A stretch of DNA of 64,000 nucleotides from positions 33,059,083 to 33,123,082 of the forward strand of contig CM077115.1 of NCBI GenBank assembly GCA_039619475.1. The letters are read 5' to 3'. This document shows, in pieces, positions 40,601 through 55,600 of this stretch. Under the pieces are notes generated by a model. It was not told where the DNA came from, searched no databases, and worked only from the letters and a program-made list of their open reading frames with translations. Both the position numbers and the translations under genes were made by a program. The first letter of the stretch is position 1. Each line of letters begins with the position of its first letter. The DNA comes from Icerya purchasi (taxonomy: Eukaryota; Arthropoda; Insecta; Hemiptera; Monophlebidae).

Positions 40601-43600
40601 GATAGCCCCAAAAGGGAAAAAATCGAATGGTGTCAAATCTGGTGATCGTGGTAGCCAGAGATTAATCGATACTAAATATCGCAGCATAAAAAAAGTCATT
40701 CAGCAGAGACGTTGGCACTCGTATGCGGACGCGCTCCCTCCTGCTGAAACATATGAACCGTTCATCCGGTTTCAGCATTGTAATAAATTGCTGTATGATT
40801 TCCACATAGATGTGTCACTATTAATCAGACTGCCGAAAAAGAATGGGTCTGTAATTCGACTTCTGGAAATAACGCACCAAACACCTCAATCTTTCAACAA
40901 TTCGCATTATTGTGCTTTTTATTAGATATATGCGAGAGGAGTTCCCGGATTCGTTTTTAAACTTCTCCTGAAACTTGCGATTTTTCACTAAAATAATGTT
41001 CAATAATAACCGCTCTTTCGGCATCGGAAAATGCAGATTTTCGAAATTTTTTTTGGAAAAATTACAAAACAATATTAAAATACAGAAACCCACGTTACTA
41101 AATAAGAAATTCACCAAATGCTTTACAGCTTCCCTAAACTAACAATGAACCAACACTAATACTAACCATGGCATCAACCAGTTTTATTATTAAGCTGCGC
41201 ATTTGCAACGCAATTGTAGGGTTGCAAGATAAATCACCCACTCTACAGAATGCCGTAAGCTCGGCTATAGTGCTCCTATAAAGTAGTCTTTTGTACATAA
41301 GCTTAAGGTACGTTTTGTTTTTTTCTACTTTTTTACTCGAGCTATTGTTTACATGAACGTAATTTTTTTGATGTTTTTGTGTCCAAAGTGGGGGTCTGTA
41401 TAATTTTTTAACCGTAATTTTTTCCTTTTATGAAAGAGCTTCTGCGTTTTGTTTTATATTTTGAATTTCACATTTAAAGGTTTATCTGGTGATAAATTAT
41501 GAGTTTTTAAGTGATTTTTGAGGTCGTTTTATATTCCATTTGGGGTTTTTTGGCGCCCAGGGTAATCGGTTAGCTTGAAATTATAGATTGTCACAGATAG
41601 AATTTTAATTGTAATTTATGATCCAATTTTGAAGTTTATAAATCAATCCGTTCGTGAGTTATTGATTTTTATTTTATAGTTTTGTCGTTTGTGAATCATC
41701 TTATTAAGATTTTGTACATTACACGTGTACGGAATCCTGAAAACTATAAAACACTAAATTATTATATTAAAATAAAAAATTAACATTTATTAATGAATAA
41801 TGAGGATTAATTAATACAAATTATTCTATAAATTGACAATTATTGAAAAAGTTTCAGGAACTTGTTTAGAAAATTGAAAATACAAGTTTATTTAGCAAAG
41901 TTGATTTTGTCCCTTTCAAAGTACTTTCCATTGACTGCAACGTACGTATTGCAGCGATTGATCCAATTCTCGAAACATTTATTATACTCGGTTTTTTGTG
42001 TGACCACCAGAGTCGTCTTCGATTTTCCTGTTATCTCGTAACGGCGGCTGAAATGCATATCCCGGAGCGATTTCTTGAGTTGAACGAACAGGAAGAAGTC
42101 GCAGGGAGCCAGGAAAATTTGGTAGCTGTTAAATGGTATTTGTTCTGTTCATAACCGTAAAATCCCGGATAACGATGTACCTATTTTGCATGAGACTCAG
42201 GCCTTTCGGCATAAGCTTTACAGGAATACATCTGAAGCCCTAATCATTGACCAAAATGTCTTGAATGAATCCATAAACGATGTTCAAGTCCTCTGCCAAC
42301 TCTCTCTGATGATCAGTTTGCAGTTTTCAGCCAACGTTTCTTTGATTTTATCGATGTTTCCCTCGGTTTTCGATGTCGGTGGCCGACCACTGCGTTCATC
42401 ATCCTTGACGGATTTGCCGCCACTTTTGAATCGTTCGCACCATACATAAACGTTCGTTTTCGATAGAGTATCGTTGTCAAAACACTTCTCTGGCATTTCC
42501 AAGGCCTTCGCTCCGTTGAATCTGTTTTAAAATTGTAAAAAAACGAAAACACCCACAAGAGTATCTCAACATGGCATAACTTTTACAGATGTTAAGATAT
42601 GACACTGAAATTAGTCGGGAATATCAACGACAGATGTGGAAACTTAACAACAAAAAAAAACTCAAATCGGGTGAATGAGAGAGCCACGTCGTGGTCATTC
42701 CTGAAACTTTTTGATCAAGGTAGTATAGCACAATTCTTGCCAATTCCTCATGGGACCATTTGCGAAATTCCACGCATTGGACCTATTTTTCTTTCGGCTT
42801 GAAGCATAAGATTCCAAACGAACGGAGCAGAAATATTTTTCTTCTTCACTATCGAATGAATCCAGTTTAATATTTTTCAGTACTTTTTTCAATTTTTTTT
42901 TTTTTTTTTCTGTTTTCGTTGTTTTAATGTTTACCTTTCTCTTCCTTTACAAAGCAATAAAATTTGTGTGTTCCAAAGAACGATTGGTATATTTTTTGAA
43001 ATGTTTGAGATAAACTAAAAATTCATCTTCCTGCATTCATCGCTTGAACTGCCTGTTCCGATACACTCCACTGCGAAGCATCTCGAACAAAATTATGACT
43101 GTAACGCATATGCGAGGGAAAAATGAACATCGATAGAATATATTATAGTACTGCCGGTGTGAATGGTCAACAGTGTTCCTCTTTTTCCTGATGTGAAAGC
43201 GCCAACTTGTCGGATTTCTTTTGCTGCAACAACTTATTCGACTTTTTTTGTACAGTTGTTTCGCCAATTCCGTCAATATTACATAAATACCTTTTAGTTT
43301 AAACTAGTTTCGATCCCCATACTTCTCAGAGTTTAAAATTGTTGCTTTTTGGCCTCCCGAGTAAATAAAATTCATATTTAAAAAATTGAATATTTACCTT
43401 TTTTTTTTTTTTTTTTTGATTTGTCATAATTATAATCACAGTACAAAATTTTTTGCAAAACACAATACTAAACTTTTATAAATTATTCTGCACGTGATTA
43501 CTGCCGGTTTCAATCGAGAAACGATTAGTATAATTGTAGACGGTCATTCCTATTATAACGTCTTTCATTGATTCTCTGTCTCCAGTAGTATTCAATTCTA

Positions 43601-46600
43601 ATTCGTTTCTCAATTTAATGCTGGGGGCGATAACAAAAAACAAGAAAAAGAAAAAAACTTGAAACAATTCATATTAATTTTCACATATGAGTAAAAAAAA
43701 CTATTGCTGGCAGTATTTTGGAGCGCGTTTCAATTGATTCCAATCTCCCCTACAGGATAAATTATCTCATTTCCGTGTTAAATCCTGAGGAGTGAGAAGT
43801 GATCTTTAGAAATTTTATAAATGTTTTTTTCTAAAAGTGAATCATCGCTGTATAATATTTGAAATTTGAACCTAGACACATTGCAGTCAGTTTTCTGAAA
43901 TTCCATCTTTAACACCAGTTTCTTCTTCGCTAATCTTCGAGAAAATAACGAAATGCTGATTACAAAACATTGGCCGCAATTAGTGCCGTTCTTAAGGAGT
44001 GGCAAATCTACGCCTAGAGGCCCTTCGTTTGAAATATGAACAGTACTAGTAGAAATACCTTTTATATCAGTTCTGTGTGGCCGCGTGTCAAAGTTCACTT
44101 CTCACCGTTTTCACTGAGCATTGCGATAGATGAAGTGTTAGAAATTTCGCTAGTCACATTCCATAATTTATTACTGTGCCACCGGATGAAAGTAATTGCT
44201 GTAAGTTTTAACATCTAAAAAACCTGTGTGACATGTGCTGCGAAGCAAAATAACCGAAATCCAGTATAGCTGATATTCGTGAAGCACTGAGCTGTTACAG
44301 ATTCACGATTGTGATTCAAAAAAACCACACGAAGGGCCACTAGCAGGACAGTTTAAGATTTTAGTTTTTTAATTTCTTTAATCGCTCGGTAATTCTACTA
44401 TTTCAATTGAAACTAGTTAGCAGATTTTATTAATTTAAATAAGATAAATGGACATCGTCGAATGCACAAATATTCTTATTTATTGATTATTCGTGGAAAA
44501 TTACGGAGAATGTTGTTCTATTCGGCCAATAACTGAAACAAAAGAATTGACAGAAGAGTTGAAGGTGTTAAACTGTGACCTTTAAACGTATTATTAAATG
44601 AACATGTGAAATTTCAACTAAATTAGTGCATCAATGACGAGCTTATTATTTGCCTTCCTCAAAGTTTGATACTGAATTTTTCAATCTCTCGCTGAACATC
44701 AACATTGCTCAAGAAAAGATGTAAACAGATTAAAACAGAACTGTGTGGGGATTTTTCCATAAACGATCTAACTAAGAGAAAAGAACTTTTCGATTTTCGT
44801 AAAAATCTTGAAATCTCACTGCGAATTTTAAAAGTGACATAACAGGTCAGTTATATGTAAAGAGCTGAATAATATCAGAACTTTTCTTTGGAAAAACTGA
44901 AAATGACGATCTGACTTCTTCAATTTGTTTTACGCTAAATTTCGAATATTATATTTTTGGGTGCTCGGGTTAAAAAAATAAAAATGTCTATTAATAACAT
45001 GTTGAAATTAAGTGCTTTGAACTACCTACTTTTAAAACACTCGGAAAAATGCTGTCCTTAAATGGACGCCCCATCAACATTTTTCTAGTCAAAAGTACAC
45101 TAAGGTCAGCACTAATATAACCGAGTTGTCGTTAAAATATTTTAATTTGTAGTTTTATGTAATTTTTCCAGTCTCAACAATATTCATCATCATAATCCTT
45201 TTTACCTAATTTTCACTTTAAACGAAAGCTCTTAATGATTGCGTAAATTTTAAAAAGAAGTTAAACCTGTTGAAATTTTAAAAAGTAGATTTTAAAATTC
45301 AGTTGCGCATTGCGTGGCCGTTCGATGTTTCTTATTAAAATATGTTTTGACTGAAAAAGATGCTGTAATCATCGCAAACGTAGAAATTGAAATAATACCT
45401 AGCTTAATACTACCAATGTAATAAGTTCGTATTCTGTGTTCTTATAGAATTTCGACCAGCTGGACGTGGAACAAATAATTAGACTTTTTACGCACATTGT
45501 AATTGAAAATAACACCGGCGTGTACGACATTAACGTACTGGAATATTTATGCGACACAAACGCCGAAGAATCACAAGCTCCGCTCATTATGACAACAATC
45601 GAAACAGTTCCTTTAAACAAGGTACAGTTTGTAATATTTTATTCGCACTTGTTAATTAGACTAAAAAAACCGGAAATTTGATATTCTTAAACTTGATATT
45701 GCTAGTTCAATTTTGTTTATCATATCCTTCAAACGTATTAAAGAATTTCACGGCATCATCATAGGGAGAGCACCTTGAATATCCCTAAACGAAGTTCGAA
45801 GGGGTGCAAATTTCATCGAAGCAATCGAACAATTCAACTCCTTAAAGTATGCCATCTTGAAATTCCAAATAGGACAATACAGTTTATTTGAAATTTCTTT
45901 ATTGGAATTCAATATTTTAGAATTTGCAGTAATTTTACGTTTCTTATTTTTGTTGACGAATAAATAAAAACCGGAAGTTGCATCAAAAATTATGATGATT
46001 ACAGAATTGGCGTTACTATTTCAAAATTATTCTTAATACTCGTATTTCAGCAGTGTGCCTGAAGTTCTTTAACTGTATTTTTTTTTTTTTTTCGTTGAAG
46101 CTTTTAATGAGAATGATTTTTAATTCTAAAATGATTACTGACAAGCTCCGCATCAGATGATTTTTCATCATGCTGAAAACCTTCTTCCAATATCTATAGA
46201 GAGAAAGCCAAATTATTTCTTTAACGAACTTTTTCAAAAGTAATTTAACAAATTCGGGCAAATTTCCCTCCGCTAAAATATTTCTCGGTACAAAGCGACT
46301 TAAATTTCTACTTAATACCCGCCTGGTTTCGGCTCGACCGCTGAATTTCTGTTTTTTTTGCGTCTGGCCGGAAACTTGTTTACTATTATTATTTGAATTA
46401 ATCCGTTTATTAAAACCGTGCTGGCTAAAAACCCGTTTAATAATTTCTCCCTCGTTTTAAGTAAATATAAAAAGCTCAAAATTATTATTATTTTTTTCTT
46501 TTTCGAATGTGCACGTTAGAGAAAATTCAGTCCGCGGCTTTTAAACTTTCGTAAAAAAAATAGACAATGCATGCAATAAAGATTTCATTTTATAATAATG

Positions 46601-49600
46601 ACAGTAACGATGATAAATAATTAATAATAACGGTGATATTGTGCAGCTTGACGCAGTTGTAACAGTGGTCAGAGAAGGAACGAACGAAACGAACGTTACA
46701 TTTTCGCAAAGCGGAATCAGTTACAACGATGAAGGTTTAGTGTCGGCCTTTCCTTCTGATCAGTCGGCGCAATTTCATTTCATAGTTGTAAGAAAACATA
46801 TAGACGAATCGTTGTTTGGCATTATAAAAAATATTTTACTGCCTGGCGGTTTCCTGTTGGTCCAGGGATCTCCTGAAATTGGAGCGGAAACTTTCGAACA
46901 GTTGCTAAATTTTCAGTCAATATCACGTATTGTTAGCGGAGAAAATGCATTCAACTTTTTCAGAAAGGTAAGTAAATTTCGCATTTTATCCTTCTGAAAT
47001 TTTTAAGTACAGTAAAGACTAAAGGTCAAAAAATTGCATTTTATAAAACTTAATCAGGCTACAGCCGAAGAAACCATTTACCCACCGGATAATTGAGAAC
47101 GATTTTTAAAAATTCAAATTTTAAGGAATGAAAAAGAGTTAAAAAATACAGAAAGTGTTATAATTTTAGTACAAATAGGTTTACGAAATTGTAATCGTGC
47201 TCGTTTGTATGGTCTACTAAACGTATGCGAAATTTGTTTAAAAATCTTTTAAATTTTAAGGCGGGAAAAGAGCAGCGCGCCATTTTTGAGATAACCGCGA
47301 AAATCACGCTATAGCTCGAACAAATAGTAATTATCGTATGAAATTTCATGTGAATATAATGTACTCGTATATACTGAAAACATGAAATAAGAACGCTTTT
47401 TTGAATATTCATACTCTAAGGAATGAAAAGGGGGGTTAAAAACAATACTTAACGAGTGTTATATTCAATAGGAACAGATTTAATCAATTATAATTTTGCA
47501 CTAAGATTCCTTTTGTGACGTACTAAAATTTTTTTTTCTTAATTCTCTAAACTTCAACGATGGAAAATCACCCTGTTTTTCGCATAAAATAACAGCGGTC
47601 CCGCTGTAATTGAAATTCCATACGAACATACTATCCACATACCAAAAATATCAAATAAATAAGATTTTTTAAAAACTCGATTTTTAAAGGGTGAAAGGAG
47701 GTACAGGCTGTTTTTACAAAAATGTGTAAATGTGAAAAATAGCTTTATCATATTACGATTTTGCATGAAGGTTGTTTATATTCTGTACTTGAAATCGGTT
47801 GCTTTGAACTGCACCCTACTTTTAGCGTAACATGAATGTCGTGTGACAGCCACAAAATAATTTTTTCAGGACAAATATAAAGGAAGTAAATATATAAGTT
47901 GATGACACAAAAGTAAAGAAATTAAAGCGTGCGTATTTTTTATTTAAATGAAAGATAGTTTAATTAAAAATGAATTTAATTCTTAAAATTAATGTGAGTA
48001 TCAAAAGGGCGCACTCGATATGATTATAGTTGGTATTCTAAAAGAGCTTTCAACTGAAGGAATTATTATGACTCTAACAAAGATATTTGACTCTGTTTTG
48101 AAAATTGGCTGCTACCCACGACTGTGGAAGCTGTAAAATTTGTTATGTTGCCTAAGAAAGAGAATCAACCGACGAAAATCAAATCGTACAGACCTATCAG
48201 TTTATTATGGATAATTTTAAAATTGTTCGAAAAATTACTACTTAAGCGAATGAAAAATTCCGTAGGGAAACTCTTGCCCCCCGATTATCAGTTTGGGTTC
48301 AGACAAAAACTCTCCATAGAGTTACAGATATAATAACAAAAAATTCTGAAAAGAAAGGAACCCTGTACTGCAGTCGTTTTAGATGTTTTACAGACCTTCG
48401 ATAATGTTTGGCATAAAGGATTAATCCGTAAAAAATTACGAATCTATTATCTGAAATTTACTGCAAAATATTGCAGTCGTACTTGAGAGTCTAATTATTT
48501 CGAATAAAACAAAACTATAGCCACTCCACCAAAAAGAAGTTGACTAATGAACTTCTAATTTACAATCAAATATAATCAGACCCTTTGTTTGGCTACCAAA
48601 TCAAAGGTCACGGGGACTCGAGATTTGTTTCGTTCCGGATCCAAGTCGCTCCCAGGTTTACCTAGCCTGGAACAATTGAGTACCAGAGACATCTGAACAA
48701 GTAAATGCGGATTCCAAGTAGAAAGGAACTGGCCTCCCTATTCCCGTTAATGCTGTTGGGCTTAGTACATTGTGAACCTTACCTTCGCAACCCTTGATGC
48801 CGTGTCAAGGATATATGGGACTTACTTACTTTACTTTACTTTACTTTACTTTACTCTATATCGTGATCATCAAGTTCTGACGGTGCCGCAAATAATGAAT
48901 CAATGACCAGGAAACATCAACAGAGGTTGCAAGAACAAGTAAACGCTGGAATAAGTAAGCTAAGAAAACATACTAATTATATCCGGTGATTAATAAGTCG
49001 CACGAGCTGGCCTGGGCTAGTTGACTTCCGTTGGGAAGTAATTTGTGGCATTAAATTAAGTCACCAATAGAAAAATGCTAATTAATCCCAATGAAAGGAC
49101 GCACTTTGATATCACTCCAATGACGTTTCTTTTAACAAAAAAAAAAAAAATTCATTCAGTACCAACCGACGAACACTAGAAATTTTTTTTTTTTTTTTTT
49201 ATTATTTTATTGATACCATCTTAATTTATAATTAAATAAGTATCTACTTTAATAAATGTTGCCTTAAACTAAGCCAAATCCGTATGGAAGCAACAGTCCA
49301 TTGACCACTGATCCTAACATATTACATATTTACAATAAATAATAATTACAATCGTACATCTTATATCCTATAATGTATATACACATATATATTACTAAAT
49401 TAAATCTGATGGATGGCGTCGTTTAAGGCGCCTTACGTCTTCTTTGGTGTTAAGAAGTCGAATCATTTCTACGTTAACATGTCGATGAATCCGTTTTCCA
49501 TGTTTAATGGCCATTTGCTTAATAACATCATTGACTGATGTTATATGCAGGTCCCTATGGATATCATCATTACGAGAATACCGATATGCATCGACTATTG

Positions 49601-52600
49601 TTCGCAAAATGATGCTCTGCCTCGCCTGAATTTTTGCACGATTTGAATTACTGGTACAACCCCAGAGCTGTATTCCGTACGTCCATATCGGCATAATGAT
49701 CTGACGATACAGAATGCATTTATATCGAACATCCAGTGGCGATCTCCAACCTATCAACCACTGTAATTGTTTCGCTATGTGCTTAATTTGTTGGCACTTC
49801 ATTTTAACGTGCACATTCCACGTAAGACGTCTGTCCAAGTGCATACCTAAATACTTGGCAGAATTTACCTGTGGTACAGGTTTATTCCCCAAATATACTT
49901 GATAATTTGTCTTTGTTTGGCGGTATGAGAACATAACATATGCTGATTTCTCTTCATTCAGTTTGACTTTCCATCGCCCACTTCTGTACATTATCCAAAG
50001 CATTTTGTAAATTGTTTGTAGCCTCGAGGTGGCTGCTGCTAACGGCAAAATAGCAGTATCGTCGGCATACATAGCTGTCGTTGTACTGTTGTCGGTCGGT
50101 AGGTCTTGGCTATATAGAAGATACAACGTAGGTCCTAAGACACTACCTTGTGGAACTCCAGCCGTAATATTATAAAAGTTCGACGTAGAACTTTCATACG
50201 CTACTCTGAACTGACGATTAGCCAAGTACGATTCTAACAATCTACACAGGTTTCCAGGTAATATTTTGCTCAGCTTAAAGACAAGGCCTTCATGCCACAC
50301 TTTGTCGAAGGCTTGCGCAATATCCAAAAAAACTGTCGGACAGTATTTCTTGTCTTCAAACGCTTTATTTATGACAGACGTAACTCTGTGAACCTGGTCA
50401 ATTGTCGAATGATGTTGTCGAAATCCAAACTGATGAATCGGCAGATCTTCTCCAATCAGCGGTAACAATCTCTTCAACAGTAATTTTTCAAATAACTTGG
50501 ATATCACCGGTAAAAGTGATATAGGTCTATACGATGTTACTTCAGAATCTGGCTTATTCGGTTTCTTAAGCATTATAATTTGCGCTGTTTTGAAGCAAGA
50601 CGGGATGTGTTCGAGACGCGTACATGCATTAAAGAGGTAGGTCAACATGACAATACCTTTTTTTGATAATTCTTTTAAAACTTCTGGGGATATTTCATCG
50701 ATTCCGGGAGTTTTCTTTGAATTGATATTTTTATCGATTTCTCTGGCTATTTCATACGGTGTAAATGTAGTTAATCGTTTGTTTTCGTTATATGTGATGG
50801 TGATGTCCACATCAGAGTCAATATAATGAGGCTGGAACACGTGCGTCAAGTAATGTGCAAATAGCTCCTCTTTTTCGTTATCTTGTCTCGCCCAATTTCC
50901 AACTTCATCTCGGAGTGGAGGAACATGCTTGACAGGACGTTTAATTCGACGGGTCGCTTTCCAGAGAGAATAATCTTTATCAGCAAATGGACTCAGTCCC
51001 TCTAAGTAATTTGCGAACGTTTTGTTTTTTATATTTTTTATCAGCATATTGAGCTGCCGACTGATTCGATTAAATGTGTTCTTATCTTGTGGATCACGCG
51101 AGTTGTGCCATTTGCGTCTTGCTGTTCTCCTTTCTGAAATTTTACGACGTACTTCTAAAGGAAGTGTGATTTCCTGTGCAGTATTAACCAATGGTTCCGG
51201 AGTAGAAACTTTTGCTGCTTCGCGATATGCTTCTATGAAACATGCAAATTGTTCCTCCAGTTCACTGTTTGTTTTTAGACGTATCTTTAGATTTATTCGT
51301 CGATCCAATTCTTCTCGAAATGTGTCCCAGTTTGTATGGGAATTTATTAAAATTAAAGAGACTAATCTAAAGGTGGGAATTTCATGATAAATACTTAAAA
51401 GCGTAATAAAAAATGGCAAATTGAAAATTACAAAAAAAAAAAAAAAAAACTAAAAATAGATCTTTCTTATGCTGGCAGTTTTATTAATGTAATAAATAGT
51501 TGTTCGTTTACGTGTTTATCAGATAACAATTATTTTCCGATAACATCGTCTTCAGTTTCTTCGACATTGTTCGATATCATCGTAGCTGATAAAACCGGTC
51601 GGATTGTTCCGATTTAACTTTTCTGCGTTCGTCTTTCACCTGCTCATTTTAACATCTGACATTTTTAGTTTGTCTTTCGGTACTTTAGACAATCGTAATT
51701 CTGTCAGTTTTTTTTTTTTTTACTATGTTAATTGACCGATGAACTCGTCTAGTGGTTGCCGTCCGGCGGCCGCCTCCAAAAATTCAAAATCAATTAAAAA
51801 CAATCTAGCCTGAACCTGATGGAGGTTGACGCTGCCTTAAAGCGTATACCTTCGGCCCACTTTCGCCAGCCGTGTCTTTGCCTAGCAAGGATCTACGGCT
51901 GACTCAAACCAACCTGTTCGATCTCCCTATTTATACAATTACTAATAGTAACAATAAAAATAATAATAATAACGACGAAACCGTCACCAGAGCTGTCGAA
52001 AATTTTAGTATCAAAAATAATAGCAATAACGGAAAACAATAACAGCAATAACAACCTTGTTAAAAACGGTAGCAATGAACATAGTAACAGTAAGGACATT
52101 AATAATGGAAGTAACGATAATAACAATAATAATAATAATATGGATGACATTAGCAATCCTTTATCCACAAGTTCTCAGGATAATAATAATGATAATAATT
52201 ATGGTGTTAACACAGATAATAGTAATAATTTAATTCACAGTAGCCCTGAGTCTATCCCTTCGACCATCCAGGACCTTATTCTATAATTGTAGAATATAAT
52301 TTAATTCAAAATAACATTGGAAATTGTGGCCCGACTTCTTGGTACAGTCTTTTCTTCCTTTTCTAATATCACTACCCTAGGTAGAAATCGTATATCTGTT
52401 TTCTTTCCCTCAGTTCTTTCTACTAGCTCCTTCCTTTAGAACTCATCCCTTTTTGCTTCTCATAATTTAAAAGATTTTATCCCAGTTAATTCCATTTAAA
52501 AATTGGGTGTTATTCTCGGAGTTGATCCTTTCTTCTCCGAAGAAGAAATATTGGAGGGGCTTGAATCGTCTATTCCTGTTTTCTCTATCAGACGCATCTT

Positions 52601-55600
52601 ACGAACATCCGAAGGTATAAAGGTATCCACTAAATCAATTAAAATCAAATTTACCAAATCCTCCCTTCCACAATTTATCTCCATTTTTAAACTTCGTTTT
52701 CAAGTTTTGACGTGAAACATCTTGAAAATCGCTCTTGAAACGGAATTGCGCAACGTAACGACTATTATTTTTCACCACATATATATGTATTTATATATAC
52801 GAGGGTGGTTCAAATATAAACCGGAATTTCGTCATAAAAATTTTTATTTTATACTTACAGTGCTCATATTTTTTACAATTTTTCGAGATAACCCCCCCCG
52901 CACGCTACGCACTTTTTCCACCTCTCCGGCAATTTTTTTATTCTTTTTTCGTAAAAATCTCGCGGCTTGTCACATAGCCATTTGCGCACGAACGATTCCA
53001 CCTCATCGTTGCTGTCGAAACGTTGTCCACCAAGTGCTTCTTTCAACGGGCCAAACAAATAATAATCACAAGGCGACAAATCTGGACTGTAAGGAGGATG
53101 TTCAAGTGTTTTGCAGCCCAATTCGGCCAATGTCTCCATCGTGAGCCGAGCGGTATGTGGCCTGGCGTTGTCTTGAAGCAGTATCGCACTACGGATCGGA
53201 ATTTCGCGCCTTTTTGTTCGATAGGCCGGTTTGACTGTGTTTTTTAGGAGGTTACTGTAATACGAGTACTGCGCCGTCACAGTACGTTATTCAGTTAGGA
53301 AATCGACTGCGACCACTCCCTTCATGTCCCAAAACACGGTACACAACACCTTCCCAGCTGACTGTGTAACCTTCGTTTTGACTGGTGCTCCCTCTTTTTT
53401 CTTCCGCCACTCCATAGACGAGCGTTTACTCTCCGGCGTATAGCAGTGTACCCAAGTTTCGTCCGTGGTGAATATTCGCCGCAATAAATTCTCTCCTTCC
53501 TCTTCATACCGCTGCAGGAGACGCGTACAAACTTCCCAACGAGTGAATTTCTGTTCAAAATTCAGAAGTCTTGGCACCCATCTGGCTGCAATTTTGCGAT
53601 AACCTAGCCGATCATGAATTATTGTCTCAATACTACCTATGCTGATGCCCAATTTGTCGGTCATATCGCGTACACGGACGCGTCGGTCAGCCAAAATGAG
53701 TTGTTCGATGGCTTTGACATGTTCATCTGTAATGCTGGTTTTTGGGCGCCGCGCATGTGGTATGTTTAACACCACTTCACGTCCTTTTCGAAACGCGGAA
53801 CACCACTCGTACACTTGAGTTTTGGAGAGACACACATCCCGGAACACCACTCGTACACTTGAGTTTTGGAGAGACACTCATCCCGGAACTGTTCGCGTAA
53901 TTTTCGGTAAATTTCCACGGATTTTACGTCGTCTTTGACTAAAAAACGAATAATGATGCGTTGCGCAACAGACACTGGTACTTCTTTTTCACTCATGGCT
54001 CTAACTACACTAAAAAGTGAGCTTACGCGGTTCTAATTGCTCTACATAACAAACCGGTCTAACTGCCAGTGCAACCACTTTTTTTACAATAAATTTTTCG
54101 CGCGTTTATTTAAAAATTCCGGTTTATATTTGAACCAAACCAAGGCTTTTCACGTTAAATCAACGTCCCTGTGCTCCGGCACAGCCGCACCCAAATTTTT
54201 CCTAGCGACAGGTCTCCTACATAATGCTCTAAATGTTTCTTATTTGGTCGTATTGCGAGGCACAGTCGCACTTCTTATACTGTCTGTTCCCACAACTCCT
54301 CTAAGCATCCTTTCTTTGACTGTTTGAATATTTAAAATCTTCCTGTTTGTCGTAGTTGTAAAGGTCTGTTCATATGACCGTAGATGTCCGTCCTGAGTGG
54401 ATTAAACAGAAGGGCATCAAAAGAATCATGGCGTATGAAAATCTGTCTTTCCATGAAGCTTAGAAGCACAAGGATAATTCGTTAGTCTCTCAAGCCTTTT
54501 CATATGCAAATCGCGTATCGGTTTTTGTTTCTCTTTAAAATACTCACAATTCTCCTATTATTCATTCTTCACCTCCAGCTAAATCTTCAACGTTCCGTAA
54601 AACAAAACCGCATAAGTTTTCTCCTAAGCCTACTCCCCATTTTCCTTTTCTTCGTGCCTATCGTATTCCTTCTCCCTCAAATGGATGGATACTAAGTAAA
54701 CCCAACCCACCCTCTATCAGCGTTTCTTCTAACAATTCTTCTAACTTCCCTTCTTCTTCTGAGTTTACTCCTTCCATCAGTAATCTCTCGACAGCCATCT
54801 TGGCCTTGATATTATCCTTTAACATTGACTCCTTTTCAAATTTTGCTAACTCTCTTACCACTTTCCTCTCCGGGAACCTTCACCTTAGATAATTTCTATT
54901 CATTTCATCACCTTTACACTCGCAAATACATTTTTCCTTCACCTTCATATTAACTTTAACTCTGTTCTATCTTAATTCTCTCCTTATAAACTTTACTTTT
55001 TCTTTTAAGCCTCTTTACCTCTTTTTCATTTTTCAATATGTTCTTTAAATTAAACATCCTCCAGTAGAATTGTCGTAGTTTTAAAGCTAATAGACTTGCC
55101 TTGGAGAGTTTACTTGATATACATCAAATTCATATTGCTTTAATTTCTGAATCATGGCTCAAACAATCTGAAACATTTCATCTTAAAGATTTCTCCGTCA
55201 TTTGTTCTAATAGAATAGACGTCTACGGTGGTGCTGCCATCCTTATTAGGAATAACATACATTTCCTGTACACTTTTCTTCGGTGTCACCTTCTCATGAT
55301 CCGAACATAGTTCACATTTCTATACCTTCCATCTTTCCCCGTTCAATAAACATAGTCTGCAGGTACTTTCCTCCTGATTTTAATCTAAACAATTTTCCCC
55401 TTCCCTCTTTTCTTAATATTTTTCTTCCCCCTTCATTATTGGACGCGATTGGAACGCTCACTCTCCTCTTTGAGGCTGTTCTAGTCGAAACAGTAATGCG
55501 GTGGTTCTTGAAAACATTATCTTCGGACATAATTTTATCCCGCTTAATGATCAATCTCGTACTGGACTACGATCCCGCCCCTGAACGGCGGTGATCTCTC

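Larger units (their letters stand above)
38059..45447. other. FASN intron 13
   Basis: 7.4 kb. Holds a tRNA-like SINE head (38470-38545), a long-TIR element (39644-41738) with a nested IS630/Tc1-like transposon (40314-41240), and a mariner relic (41846-42713). 38560-39640 and 42900-45447 contain no recognised gene. The minus frame 42892-42695 next to the mariner is open but unassigned. Poly-T runs at 42892-42909 and 43400-43418. Confidence 0.6.
52800..54145 (-). mobile_element. Mariner transposon, nearly full length, inserted in LINE B
   Basis: Inverted ends share GGTTCAAATATAAACCGGAA (left from 52807; complement 54117-54136), with outermost bases diverged on the right. A TA dinucleotide precedes the left end. 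LINE B gag sequence resumes at about 54146. Contains one transposase reading frame with a stop and a small duplication. About 1.35 kb, the usual mariner length. Confidence 0.9.

Noticed and set aside
40527..40925. 132-codon + strand frame that looks like a protein
   Set aside because: It is the complement of the nested IS630/Tc1-like transposase region; the recognisable peptides are on the minus strand.
51022..51387. 121-codon + strand frame
   Set aside because: Antisense shadow of the Jockey RT on the minus strand.
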